DNA of 8,529 bases. Source: Desulfobacterales bacterium. GTDB taxonomy: Bacteria > Desulfobacterota > Desulfobacteria > Desulfobacterales > JAUCGF01. Positions 1 through 5,930 of this stretch are shown in pieces; position 1 is the first letter of the stretch, and each line of letters opens with the position of its first letter. Made by a program: the position numbers and the translations under genes. The stretch lies in assembly GCA_029940345.1 (NCBI GenBank), contig JAOZRC010000204.1, positions 1 through 8,529 on the forward strand, written 5' to 3'. A model generated the notes under the pieces. It saw only the letters and a list, made by a program, of their open reading frames with translations, ran no database searches and was not told the origin of the DNA.

Positions 1-882
1 AAAACGAACGGCAATTATTATTACTATCAAAACGATCATCTCGGCACACCTGTAAAACTGACAGATCGCAATGGCAGTGTGGTATGGTCAGCAGATTACT
101 CTTCTTTTGGAGAAGCGGAAATTGACCCATCTTCCACTGTGATCAATAATCTGCGATTTGCGGGTCATTATTTCGATGGGGAAACGGGCTATCATTATAA
201 TTTTCATAGGACTTATGATATGAATCTTGGAAGGTATTTGGAAACGGATCCGCTAGGGATAAGCAAAAGACCGGACTCTTTTATATTTTCAAAAGGACCT
301 TTATGCCCTACTGGCAATAGACTTGATGATATTAATTTATATAGCTACGCGCTAAATAATCCTGTTAATTATTCAGACCCTTTCGGTTTGTTTTCACTTT
401 CAGCTGGCATTGACGTCTGTGCTCCTACCGGGAATCCACTAATTAATATCTGGATTTCTGTTTCTGTGGGAATGCATGAGTGTTGCGATTGTAAATCGGT
501 GCCTCCTAAACCTTCTTCAACGTTCAGTGTTGAAGGATGTTTAGGTCTATGTACACCAGGAGGAGGCGCTTCAGTTGATGGCTCGGTTAGTGCACCTAAT
601 GAGCCTAAATGCTGTGATGAAAGCACTAGCTCTTGGAAGCTTACATTTAGTTGTAGTGGACCCGGATTTAGTTGTGGGGCGGATGTTAGTTTGTGGCCTT
701 CTGTTGACTATAGTGCGGGTTGTTCCGGTTCAATCCCGTATTTGGGAAGTGTAAGTGTTGGCACTTCAGGAGTAGGTGTGAAGACGGTTGATTTATTAGC
801 GCCAGATAAAAAGCCAGATTTAGGACCCGGACCAGGCAAATTTCAATGTAAAGGAGGCGGATGCTTTTCCTATTCTTTCTAA
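1..882 (+). CDS. Rhs/YD-repeat protein, C-terminal fragment (5' end outside window) with Cys-rich tail
   Basis: The reading frame is open from base 1, so this is the last 293 codons of a larger gene; the GTG at 79 is only an internal codon. Residues 11-17 (NDHLGTP), the YSSFGEA stretch, and RYLETDPLGI (78-87) followed by NLYSYALNNPVNYSDPFGL are the hallmark end of the Rhs repeat-associated core. In characterised Rhs proteins this core closes a beta-shell and an Asp-Pro motif (here DPFGL, 126-130) marks autoproteolytic release of the variable C-terminal domain. The tail after it (131-293) is unlike any toxin domain I recognise: Gly/Ser-rich, 13 cysteines, and three modules beginning F-S-x7-C at residues 131, 175 and 216. 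About 24 residues are inserted between DPLGI and NLYSY. The tail could be a disulfide-bonded effector, an adhesive surface domain or a decayed cassette. The Rhs assignment is firm; the tail function is unknown. Confidence 0.9.
   Translation, partial: KTNGNYYYYQNDHLGTPVKLTDRNGSVVWSADYSSFGEAEIDPSSTVINNLRFAGHYFDGETGYHYNFHRTYDMNLGRYLETDPLGISKRPDSFIFSKGPLCPTGNRLDDINLYSYALNNPVNYSDPFGLFSLSAGIDVCAPTGNPLINIWISVSVGMHECCDCKSVPPKPSSTFSVEGCLGLCTPGGGASVDGSVSAPNEPKCCDESTSSWKLTFSCSGPGFSCGADVSLWPSVDYSAGCSGSIPYLGSVSVGTSGVGVKTVDLLAPDKKPDLGPGPGKFQCKGGGCFSYSF
391..780 (+). repeat. Threefold FS-x7-C cysteine module in the Rhs tail
   Basis: Three protein-level repeats begin at bases 391, 523 and 646 (44 and 41 residues apart). 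Each opens with Phe-Ser and has Cys exactly ten residues from the Phe: FSLSAGIDVC, FSVEGCLGLC and FSCSGPGFSC. Modules 1 and 2 then run 19-20 residues of alternating Ser/Val beta-like sequence to a Cys-Cys-Asp (HECCDC and PKCCDE). Module 3 ends with a single Cys (SAGCSG). The repeats are degenerate at DNA level, so this is seen in translation, not as nucleotide identity. The boundary of the last module is approximate. Confidence 0.55.
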
Positions 883-910
883 TGCAACTCAGTCAATAAT
901 GACGATAACA

Positions 911-916
911 AAAGGA
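911..916 (+). promoter_or_regulatory. Ribosome binding site of the secreted Ig/dockerin-like protein
   Basis: AAAGGA lies five bases before the ATG at 922, a good Shine-Dalgarno match, and supports this start. The ATG is followed directly by a canonical signal peptide, which also fixes the start. The gap to the preceding Rhs stop is only 39 bases, consistent with co-transcription. Confidence 0.7.
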
Positions 917-921
917 TAAGA

Positions 922-2745
922 ATGAAAACGTTTAATAAATTTTATATTGGATTATTGTTTTTCCTTTTACTTAGCCTTTCAGCGCCTTCTTCATTTGCCG
1001 AAGAAGGCATATGCGCTCGCGTAAAAATAGAAATCCGCCAAAAGATGACCTTGGAGCGCCAGGCATTTGACGCCCACATGCGCATCAACAACGGACTGGA
1101 TACGATCACGCTGGAAGACGTGGATGTGGATGTGATGTTTGCCGATAAGGATGGCAACAGCGTGATTGCCACTTCAGACCCGAATGATCCGCAGGCAATC
1201 TTTTTTATCCACATCGAATCCATGGAAAATATCAGTGATGTTGACGGTGCCGGTGCGGTGATGCCGGCGACATCCGCGGATATTCACTGGCTGATCATTC
1301 CGGCCCCGGGCGCTTCCAACGGCCTGGAGATAGGCGCGCTCTACTATATCGGCGCGACTCTTACCTACACGATTAACGGGGAGGAGCATGTTACTGAAGT
1401 CAGCCCGGATTATATTTTTGTAAAACCCATGCCTGAACTGGTGCTGGATTACTTTTTGCCGACTGATGTGTATGGCGACGATGCGTTCACTTCCGAAATC
1501 GAACCCAGCATTCCGTTTGCGCTGGGTGTGCGGGCGTCCAACAACGGTTCCGGCACCGCCAAAGATATGAAAATTGACTCGGCCCAACCCAAGATTATCG
1601 ACAATGAACAAGGCTTGTTAATCGGCTTTAATATCGAAGGCAGCCAAGTCAACGGCCAGGAGGCCACGCCGAGTTTGCTGGCCGAATTGGGTGATATTGA
1701 GCCGAACCGGGCCGCAGTGGCGATATGGTGGATGACCTGCTCTCTTTCAGGCGAATTTACAGAATTCACCGCCGATTTTTCCCATGCGGACGAGTTGGGC
1801 GGTGAACTGACCTCCCTGGTTGATGCGGTTTATACACATACGCTGGTGCGCGATGTGTTAGTCGATCTGCCCGGCCGGGATGAAGTGCAGGATTTTCTAG
1901 CTGTGTTCGGACAGGGCTACAAAGTGTATGAATCCGATAATCTGGACACGGCCGTTACGGATCAGACCGCATCGGCTGCGCTGGTCAATGCCGGCGATTA
2001 TCACACCCTGACAGCACCGGCCACGGCAGGATTTATGCTTGTGCGCTTAGACGACCCGTACAATGGCGCCAAAGCGCTGAAAGAGGTCATTCGCTCGGAT
2101 GGCAAACAGATCAAACCGGAAAATGCCTGGCTGTTTAAAACCCGCAACAGCAACAATGACTGGATCTATTTCTTCTACCTGTTTGACGCTGACACCACCG
2201 AATCATACAAAGTTTACTTTGAAGACCCGGCCAGCGGCCCGCAACCGCCTGTAATGCAGTTTATCCCGGATCGCTCCGCAGCCGAAGGCCAGCAACTCGG
2301 TTTTCTGGTGGAAGCTTCTGACCCCAACGGCACTGTCCCCGCGTTATCGGCAACACCTTTGCCGGCCGGTGCGACATTCACGGATGAAGGCGACGGCACC
2401 GGAAGATTTTACTGGGTTCCGGCCTCAGGCCAGGCCGGTGAATATACGCTCACATTCACGGCTTCTGACGAAGGCGGATTATCCGCCACACGAACCTGCA
2501 CCATAACCGTTACCGCCTCGTCCACGCCAGACAGCGACAACGACGGCATGAACGACGCTTGGGAAATAAAATATTTCGGCGCGCTCAATCGTGACGGCAG
2601 CGGCGATTTCGACGGCGACGGCATCACCGACCTTGAAGAATTTCAGCTTGGCACCCATCCCCAGATAAAAGCCGGTGATCTCAATCTTGACGGGGTTGTT
2701 GATTTGGAAGATGCCATTTTGGGTCTTAAGATATTTACTCCTTAA
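922..2745 (+). CDS. Secreted protein with Ig/cadherin-like domain, Ca-binding Asp loops and half-dockerin
   Basis: This is an exported protein of 607 residues. Residues 1-26 are a Sec signal peptide: KTFNK, a Leu/Phe-rich core, and probable cleavage after SSFA (A26). Residues 27 to about 440 are an uncharacterised, mostly beta region (starting near VKIEIRQKMTLERQAFDAH and including VLVDLPGRDEVQDFL) that I recall only as a recurrent segment in large secreted proteins of deltaproteobacteria. Residues 444 to about 530 resemble a putative Ig/cadherin-like domain (VEASDPNG, GRFYWVP, YTLTFTASDEGG). Asp-rich loops follow: DSDNDGMNDAWE (537-548) and DFDGDGITDLEEF (562-574), typical of TSP3/EF-hand calcium sites. 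The protein ends with one dockerin-type loop, D586-L-N-L-D590-G-V-V-D594, and stops at residue 607 with no second loop. It sits 39 bases after the Rhs gene. It probably acts at the cell surface or is released; partner and function are unknown. Domain calls come from motif reading only. Confidence 0.85.
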   Translation: MKTFNKFYIGLLFFLLLSLSAPSSFAEEGICARVKIEIRQKMTLERQAFDAHMRINNGLDTITLEDVDVDVMFADKDGNSVIATSDPNDPQAIFFIHIESMENISDVDGAGAVMPATSADIHWLIIPAPGASNGLEIGALYYIGATLTYTINGEEHVTEVSPDYIFVKPMPELVLDYFLPTDVYGDDAFTSEIEPSIPFALGVRASNNGSGTAKDMKIDSAQPKIIDNEQGLLIGFNIEGSQVNGQEATPSLLAELGDIEPNRAAVAIWWMTCSLSGEFTEFTADFSHADELGGELTSLVDAVYTHTLVRDVLVDLPGRDEVQDFLAVFGQGYKVYESDNLDTAVTDQTASAALVNAGDYHTLTAPATAGFMLVRLDDPYNGAKALKEVIRSDGKQIKPENAWLFKTRNSNNDWIYFFYLFDADTTESYKVYFEDPASGPQPPVMQFIPDRSAAEGQQLGFLVEASDPNGTVPALSATPLPAGATFTDEGDGTGRFYWVPASGQAGEYTLTFTASDEGGLSATRTCTITVTASSTPDSDNDGMNDAWEIKYFGALNRDGSGDFDGDGITDLEEFQLGTHPQIKAGDLNLDGVVDLEDAILGLKIFTP

Positions 2746-2762
2746 GCAGTGACTGTTGAGAG

Positions 2763-2816
2763 GCTCGGTCTGTTGCGTTTAAGACAATTTTAGCAACGTC
2801 TGGCAGAAGGCCGAGC
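2763..2816 (+). repeat. Nested inverted repeat downstream of the secreted-protein gene
   Basis: GCTCGG (2763-2768) pairs with CCGAGC (2811-2816), and inside it GTTGC (2772-2776) pairs with GCAAC (2793-2797). It starts 18 bases after the stop codon at 2745 and is followed by a T-rich stretch (CGGTTTTCCCTT), so it could slow or end transcription. The loop is too long for a classic intrinsic terminator. It could instead be the end of a decayed mobile element. The rest of 2746-2983 shows no convincing gene. Confidence 0.35.
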
Positions 2817-2905
2817 ATCCGGTTTTCCCTTAACCTCGTAAGCTGAAGCTTGCACTCCGCACCATCTTTTCAACACAATTAATTCCCTATTGATTACATT
2901 GCAAT

Positions 2906-2911
2906 ACAATG
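2906..2911 (+). promoter_or_regulatory. Possible -10 element upstream of the polymerase/ligase gene
   Basis: TACAAT matches five of six bases of the sigma-70 -10 consensus and lies in an AT-rich stretch about 75 bases before the ATG at 2984. No good -35 hexamer is found at the expected 16-18 base distance; the best nearby TTGATT (2890) is too close. A promoter somewhere in this 238-base gap is expected because the gene function changes here, but this site is weak. Confidence 0.2.
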
Positions 2912-2983
2912 TTAAACTTAATCAAGGAATAATCTTGCAAGCGATATTAATTGTGTCTAAAATCAACTGTCCGCTTATATGCA

Positions 2984-4378
2984 ATGAATCTGTTAATCAT
3001 ATTTTTTGTTATTACCACAATTCCCCTTTTATTTGCTGCCGTTCAACCTTGGGTTCAGTCTTTTTATACTGCGGCTTTTTTCACTGCCTTTCTTGTATCT
3101 TTTTGGAGAAACGGCTTTGCAACGGGGCATGCATCTGATAAACTTTTCGCGATTCCGATTCTTTGTTTTTTTATTATAACATTATTGCAATCTTTGCCGC
3201 TGCCTCTGCAAATGTTGCAGAATATAAGCCCTTATCGCTACGATACGCTGGTACAGGCTCATATTTTGACAGACCGCGCCCTGGCCTGGCAGGCGGTCAG
3301 CTATTCTTCAAGGGTTTCAATTGCTTGGTGGCTCTTTTTACTTAGCCTTTTTTTGTTTGTATCAGTTTTACGAGAATACTGCGCTTCCCGACATAATTTA
3401 GCCATCATCATTCGAATACTGGTAATCGTTGCAACTCTGGAAGCGCTTTACGGCCTTATCCAGGCACTGGTCCCGGAAACCGGTGTTTTATGGGCCGATT
3501 CGGCATATCCCGGTTGCGCCTGCGGGACTTACGTTAATCGCAATCATTTTGCCGGATTTATAGCAATGATATGGCCGTTGGTATTAGGTTATACCCTTTC
3601 TCTCCGAAACGACACCGGAATAACGGTTTTTTCGAAACTGTTTTCTTCCGACCGGCTAAATCTTCAACTTTTATATACCTTGTCGATCATCATCATGTTA
3701 CTGGCGCTTCTGTTTTCTAAATCCAGGGGAGGGATTATTGCGGGAATTGTCGGAATCGTATCATTTTTATGGTTCGTTCGTAGCGGCCCTCAATCCCATT
3801 CGATTATTTTCCGTTTACTGATCGGTATCATAATCAGCTTTGTTTTTATTTATGGTATAAAAATCGGTTTTGGACCAATTGTCGAACGTTTTTTAAGCAT
3901 TAGCGGCGGGGACGCACGCTTGGATATGTGGAAAGACGGCATCGCCATCTTGAAAGATCATCCTTTTGGAATCGGTTTAGGCAATACGCCTAAGGTGCTG
4001 CCTGTCTATCAAATAGCATATACGGCAGACTTAAATGCGGTTCATTTACATAACGATTACTTGCAATTATTAGTTGAAACCGGGGTTCCGGGTTTTTTGG
4101 CAATTGTCAGCGGCGGCTTCGTTTTTTTATGGAAAAGCGTTTTGCGGATCAAAAAATTAACGCCCCACCGAGATGCGTTCCGTTATTTTATTGCCATCGG
4201 CGCTTTAAGTGGCTTAATATCTGTTATGGTTCACAGTTTTTTTGATTTTAACCTTCAAATTCCGGCCAATTGTTTCTATTTTGTCATGCTGATTGGGATT
4301 GTTTATGCGTGTTTATGGTCGCGTTCATCTGATGTAAACATCCGTGCTGCGCACCGGGATACATTACCAACAGCGTAG
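2984..4378 (+). CDS. O-antigen ligase / polysaccharide polymerase (Wzy_C family membrane protein)
   Basis: This is a polytopic inner-membrane protein of 464 residues with many Leu/Ile/Phe-rich segments, starting with MNLLIIFFVITTIPLLF. Family marks are N185-R-N-H-F (before a membrane helix), the periplasmic-loop R248 in SKSRGG, R312 with W316 (GGDARLDMWKDGIAIL) followed by PFGIGLGN, and H356-N-D with E365 in LVETGVPG. These Arg/His/Glu positions are typical of O-antigen ligases/Wzy-type polymerases, which transfer or polymerise lipid-linked glycans on the periplasmic side. An in-frame stop at 2948 caps the frame; a TTG at 2951 would add 11 residues, but neither start has a good Shine-Dalgarno and the ATG leads straight into the first helix. 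Ligase versus polymerase cannot be settled from sequence. Its neighbours, a Wzc-type kinase and a CBM-like protein, favour polymerisation of an exopolysaccharide. Confidence 0.88.
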   Translation: MNLLIIFFVITTIPLLFAAVQPWVQSFYTAAFFTAFLVSFWRNGFATGHASDKLFAIPILCFFIITLLQSLPLPLQMLQNISPYRYDTLVQAHILTDRALAWQAVSYSSRVSIAWWLFLLSLFLFVSVLREYCASRHNLAIIIRILVIVATLEALYGLIQALVPETGVLWADSAYPGCACGTYVNRNHFAGFIAMIWPLVLGYTLSLRNDTGITVFSKLFSSDRLNLQLLYTLSIIIMLLALLFSKSRGGIIAGIVGIVSFLWFVRSGPQSHSIIFRLLIGIIISFVFIYGIKIGFGPIVERFLSISGGDARLDMWKDGIAILKDHPFGIGLGNTPKVLPVYQIAYTADLNAVHLHNDYLQLLVETGVPGFLAIVSGGFVFLWKSVLRIKKLTPHRDAFRYFIAIGALSGLISVMVHSFFDFNLQIPANCFYFVMLIGIVYACLWSRSSDVNIRAAHRDTLPTA

Positions 4379-4521
4379 TACTGCAACTCGGAAGTTCGTC
4401 CCCCACCCTCAAGCGGGACAAATTTCAAATTTGTCCTACGATTGTTGATTCCGAAACGTAGGATAATTTTGCAAATTGTCCTGCTACAATGTGGGGGGGT
4501 ACGAATTTCCAATTTGCAGTA
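4379..4521. repeat. MITE-like 143-base imperfect palindrome flanked by TA
   Basis: TACTGCAA (4379-4386) is the exact reverse complement of TTGCAGTA (4514-4521), and the arms stay complementary with small gaps through CGGAAGTTCGT-CCCCCACC versus GTGGGGGGG-TACGAATTTCC down to a central stem TCCTACG (4434-4440)/CGTAGGA (4457-4463). Each arm also contains its own palindrome: GGACAAATTT-C-AAATTTGTCC (4416-4436, perfect ten-base arms) and AGGATAATTT-TGC-AAATTGTCCT (4460-4482, one G-T pair). TA at 4379-4380 and 4520-4521 would fit the TA target duplication of IS630/mariner-type elements. No ORF inside is credible. It starts immediately after the polymerase stop codon, so it could also act as a transcript-end structure. 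Confidence 0.7.
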
Positions 4522-4522
4522 G

Positions 4523-4613
4523 TGTTCAGTCAAGTTTAAGATGACGAGTAACAATGCTTGATTATTTTGGATTATGACAAAAACAAACCCGTCATTCAAA
4601 CCTTGACTGAACA
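4523..4613. repeat. Second inverted repeat, TA-flanked, abutting the first palindrome
   Basis: TGTTCAGTCAAG (4523-4534) is perfectly complementary to CTTGACTGAACA (4602-4613), and ATGACG (4541-4546) to CGTCAT (4590-4595), leaving a 43-base AT-rich centre. Outside the arms a single G and then TA occur on both sides (4520-4521 and 4615-4616). The left TA is the same TA that closes the first palindrome. This looks like a second small palindromic insertion, or the outer parts of a deleted insertion sequence. As RNA it would form a strong hairpin between the polymerase gene and the TPR gene. Confidence 0.6.
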
Positions 4614-4616
4614 GTA

Positions 4617-4724
4617 GTAGCTAATACGAAGAATAGGCCTTCTGATTTTGGAATGGCCAGAATTCTGTTCATTCTTAAATTCTGCTAATTCTGATTCAGA
4701 CATTTTCAGGATGCTAACAAAACA
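4617..4724 (+). other. AT-rich leader of the TPR/CBM-like gene with AATTCTG repeats
   Basis: Between the second palindrome and the next start codon lies an AT-rich leader. AATTCTG occurs three times (4661-4667, 4678-4684, 4687-4693), the first inside a perfect palindrome CAGAATTCTG (4658-4667). This could be an operator-like site, but no clear promoter hexamer pair was found. A five-codon mini-ORF starts at 4711 (ATG CTA ACA AAA CAA TGA) and its stop overlaps the ATG at 4725. It has no Shine-Dalgarno at proper spacing, so it is probably incidental. Confidence 0.25.
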
Positions 4725-5930
4725 ATGATGATTCAAGCAGTTAAAAAAATAGCCATTACGCTTTTGATTATTCTTCTGACCGGATGGTTGTTACACTACA
4801 CTTGGCAGAAACGCTCCCTGTCTGGTAACAATCTGATATTATCTGACAGTGACGCTGGAACGATGAAGTTTTTGCCCAAAGCCCAATACCTGCTTGGGCT
4901 AAAAGCGTGGTCTGACTCAGATGCGGCCTCGGCATCCGCCTATTTTCGACAAGCAGTATCTCAGGATGTCTGCTATATTGACGCTTGGCTAAAACTGGCT
5001 GAAACGGAAAACGCTCTGGGGAATAGTGAAAAAGCGAAAGAAATAGTGTGGTTCACGTATCATCGAACCAAACAGGTGCGTCGTTGGAAATGGCCTGAAA
5101 CGCTGCTTGCTTATGAACTACGAATGGAAGAAATTTTCGTTCATAATATAAATTACCTGGTGCAGCGCGGCATTCATTTACACGATGCACTTCAATTAGC
5201 CGATGCCTACACCGAATACAAAACTGCCCGAACAATAGGGATGCTTGATACGGAAAACCTGGCACCTTATTTGCAAAATCTGATGCACTTGAAACGGTTT
5301 ACTGATGCATCCCTGGTGTGGAACGTAATCACTGTATCCGGGAAACCGGAACCTGACATTCTCTTGCAATATGTTCACTTTCTTGTTAATAATAAAAAAA
5401 TTATCCAAGCTGACCTGATATGGCGTGAATACACCGGTGCGGACGGAATCACCAATCCCGGTTTTGAAAAACGGATAACCCATCAGGGCTTTGATTGGCG
5501 TTTTAGTAACGATCCGGAGCGGAATTGGGTGATTAAACGGGTGACATCCCCGACCTATCAAGGTGAATACGCATTACAAATCACTTTTGACGGTAACAAA
5601 AATATCTCCTTTCATCACTTATATCAAATTGTTCCGGTTAAATCGCTGGCTACCTACAAGCTAACTTTTATATGGCAGAGTGGGAACATCACTACCGATC
5701 AGGGGCCTTTTATCGAAATTTACGGATATGATCAACAGGGATTGAATATGCATAGCCGACAGATCACCGGAACCAGTGAGTGGCATAGCGAGTCTGTTCA
5801 ATTTAAACCGCCTGCAAATTGTCATGCGGTGGTTATTCGTCTCAGACGACTGAAAAGCAAACGCTTTGATAGCAAGATCGCCGGTGTGATACGGTTAGAT
5901 AATTTTCGAATAAACAGGATTGCGCAATGA
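4725..5930 (+). CDS. Membrane-anchored TPR-like protein with C-terminal carbohydrate-binding-like domain
   Basis: The protein has 401 residues. Residues 8-27 form an N-terminal transmembrane anchor (ITLLIILLTGWLLHYTW after VKK), so the rest is probably periplasmic. Residues about 50-235 are helical with TPR-like pairs, for example AQYLLGLKAW-ASASAYFRQAVSQD and AWLKLAETENALGNSEKAKEI. From N244 (NPGFEKR) to the end is a beta-rich module with the NPGFE opening, YQGEYALQITFDG, HLYQIVPV, GPFIEIYGYD and IRLDNFRI, as seen in CBM_4_9-like carbohydrate-binding domains. The start is ambiguous (ATG ATG at 4725); AGGA at 4708-4711 is 13 bases away, longer than ideal. Its last four bases overlap the kinase start. 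By position it likely assists glycan polymerisation, chain-length control or export. No enzymatic motif is visible; the function is inferred from context. Confidence 0.8.
   Translation: MMIQAVKKIAITLLIILLTGWLLHYTWQKRSLSGNNLILSDSDAGTMKFLPKAQYLLGLKAWSDSDAASASAYFRQAVSQDVCYIDAWLKLAETENALGNSEKAKEIVWFTYHRTKQVRRWKWPETLLAYELRMEEIFVHNINYLVQRGIHLHDALQLADAYTEYKTARTIGMLDTENLAPYLQNLMHLKRFTDASLVWNVITVSGKPEPDILLQYVHFLVNNKKIIQADLIWREYTGADGITNPGFEKRITHQGFDWRFSNDPERNWVIKRVTSPTYQGEYALQITFDGNKNISFHHLYQIVPVKSLATYKLTFIWQSGNITTDQGPFIEIYGYDQQGLNMHSRQITGTSEWHSESVQFKPPANCHAVVIRLRRLKSKRFDSKIAGVIRLDNFRINRIAQ
5915..5919 (+). promoter_or_regulatory. Ribosome binding site of the Wzc-like kinase inside the upstream gene
   Basis: CAGGA lies seven bases before the ATG at 5927, within the last codons of the TPR-like gene, whose stop (TGA, 5928-5930) overlaps the start as ATGA. 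This arrangement indicates translational coupling and supports the chosen start. Confidence 0.6.

Noticed and set aside
79..882. Treating the GTG at 79 as a genuine start of a small Rhs gene
   Set aside because: The frame is open from base 1 and the upstream codons encode the conserved NDHLGTP Rhs core motif, so the gene continues to the left of the window.
1174..1611. Antisense open frame of 145 codons within the secreted-protein gene
   Set aside because: The + strand frame has a signal peptide, recognisable domains and a good ribosome binding site; the antisense translation has no recognisable motif and overlaps it completely.
2800..2817. Sigma-54-like TGGCAG...GAGCA
   Set aside because: The GG-to-GC spacing is one base too long and the -12 element does not match, so it is not a credible promoter.
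2890..3138. Frame starting TTG at 2890 overlapping the polymerase start
   Set aside because: It is in a different frame from the polymerase and its translation (Cys/His/Phe-rich) is a shadow of the hydrophobic first helices.
4303..4599. Minus-strand frame of 98 codons across the palindromes
   Set aside because: It is formed by the inverted repeats and the end of the polymerase gene read backwards; the protein is low-quality with no family features.
4379..4616. CRISPR array or tRNA-like structure in the repeat-rich gap
   Set aside because: The repeats are inverted rather than regularly spaced direct repeats, and no cloverleaf arms or anticodon loop can be drawn.
5196..5561. Minus-strand frame of 121 codons opposite the TPR/CBM-like gene
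   Set aside because: It lies wholly within a convincing gene and shows no motif, signal or ribosome binding site.
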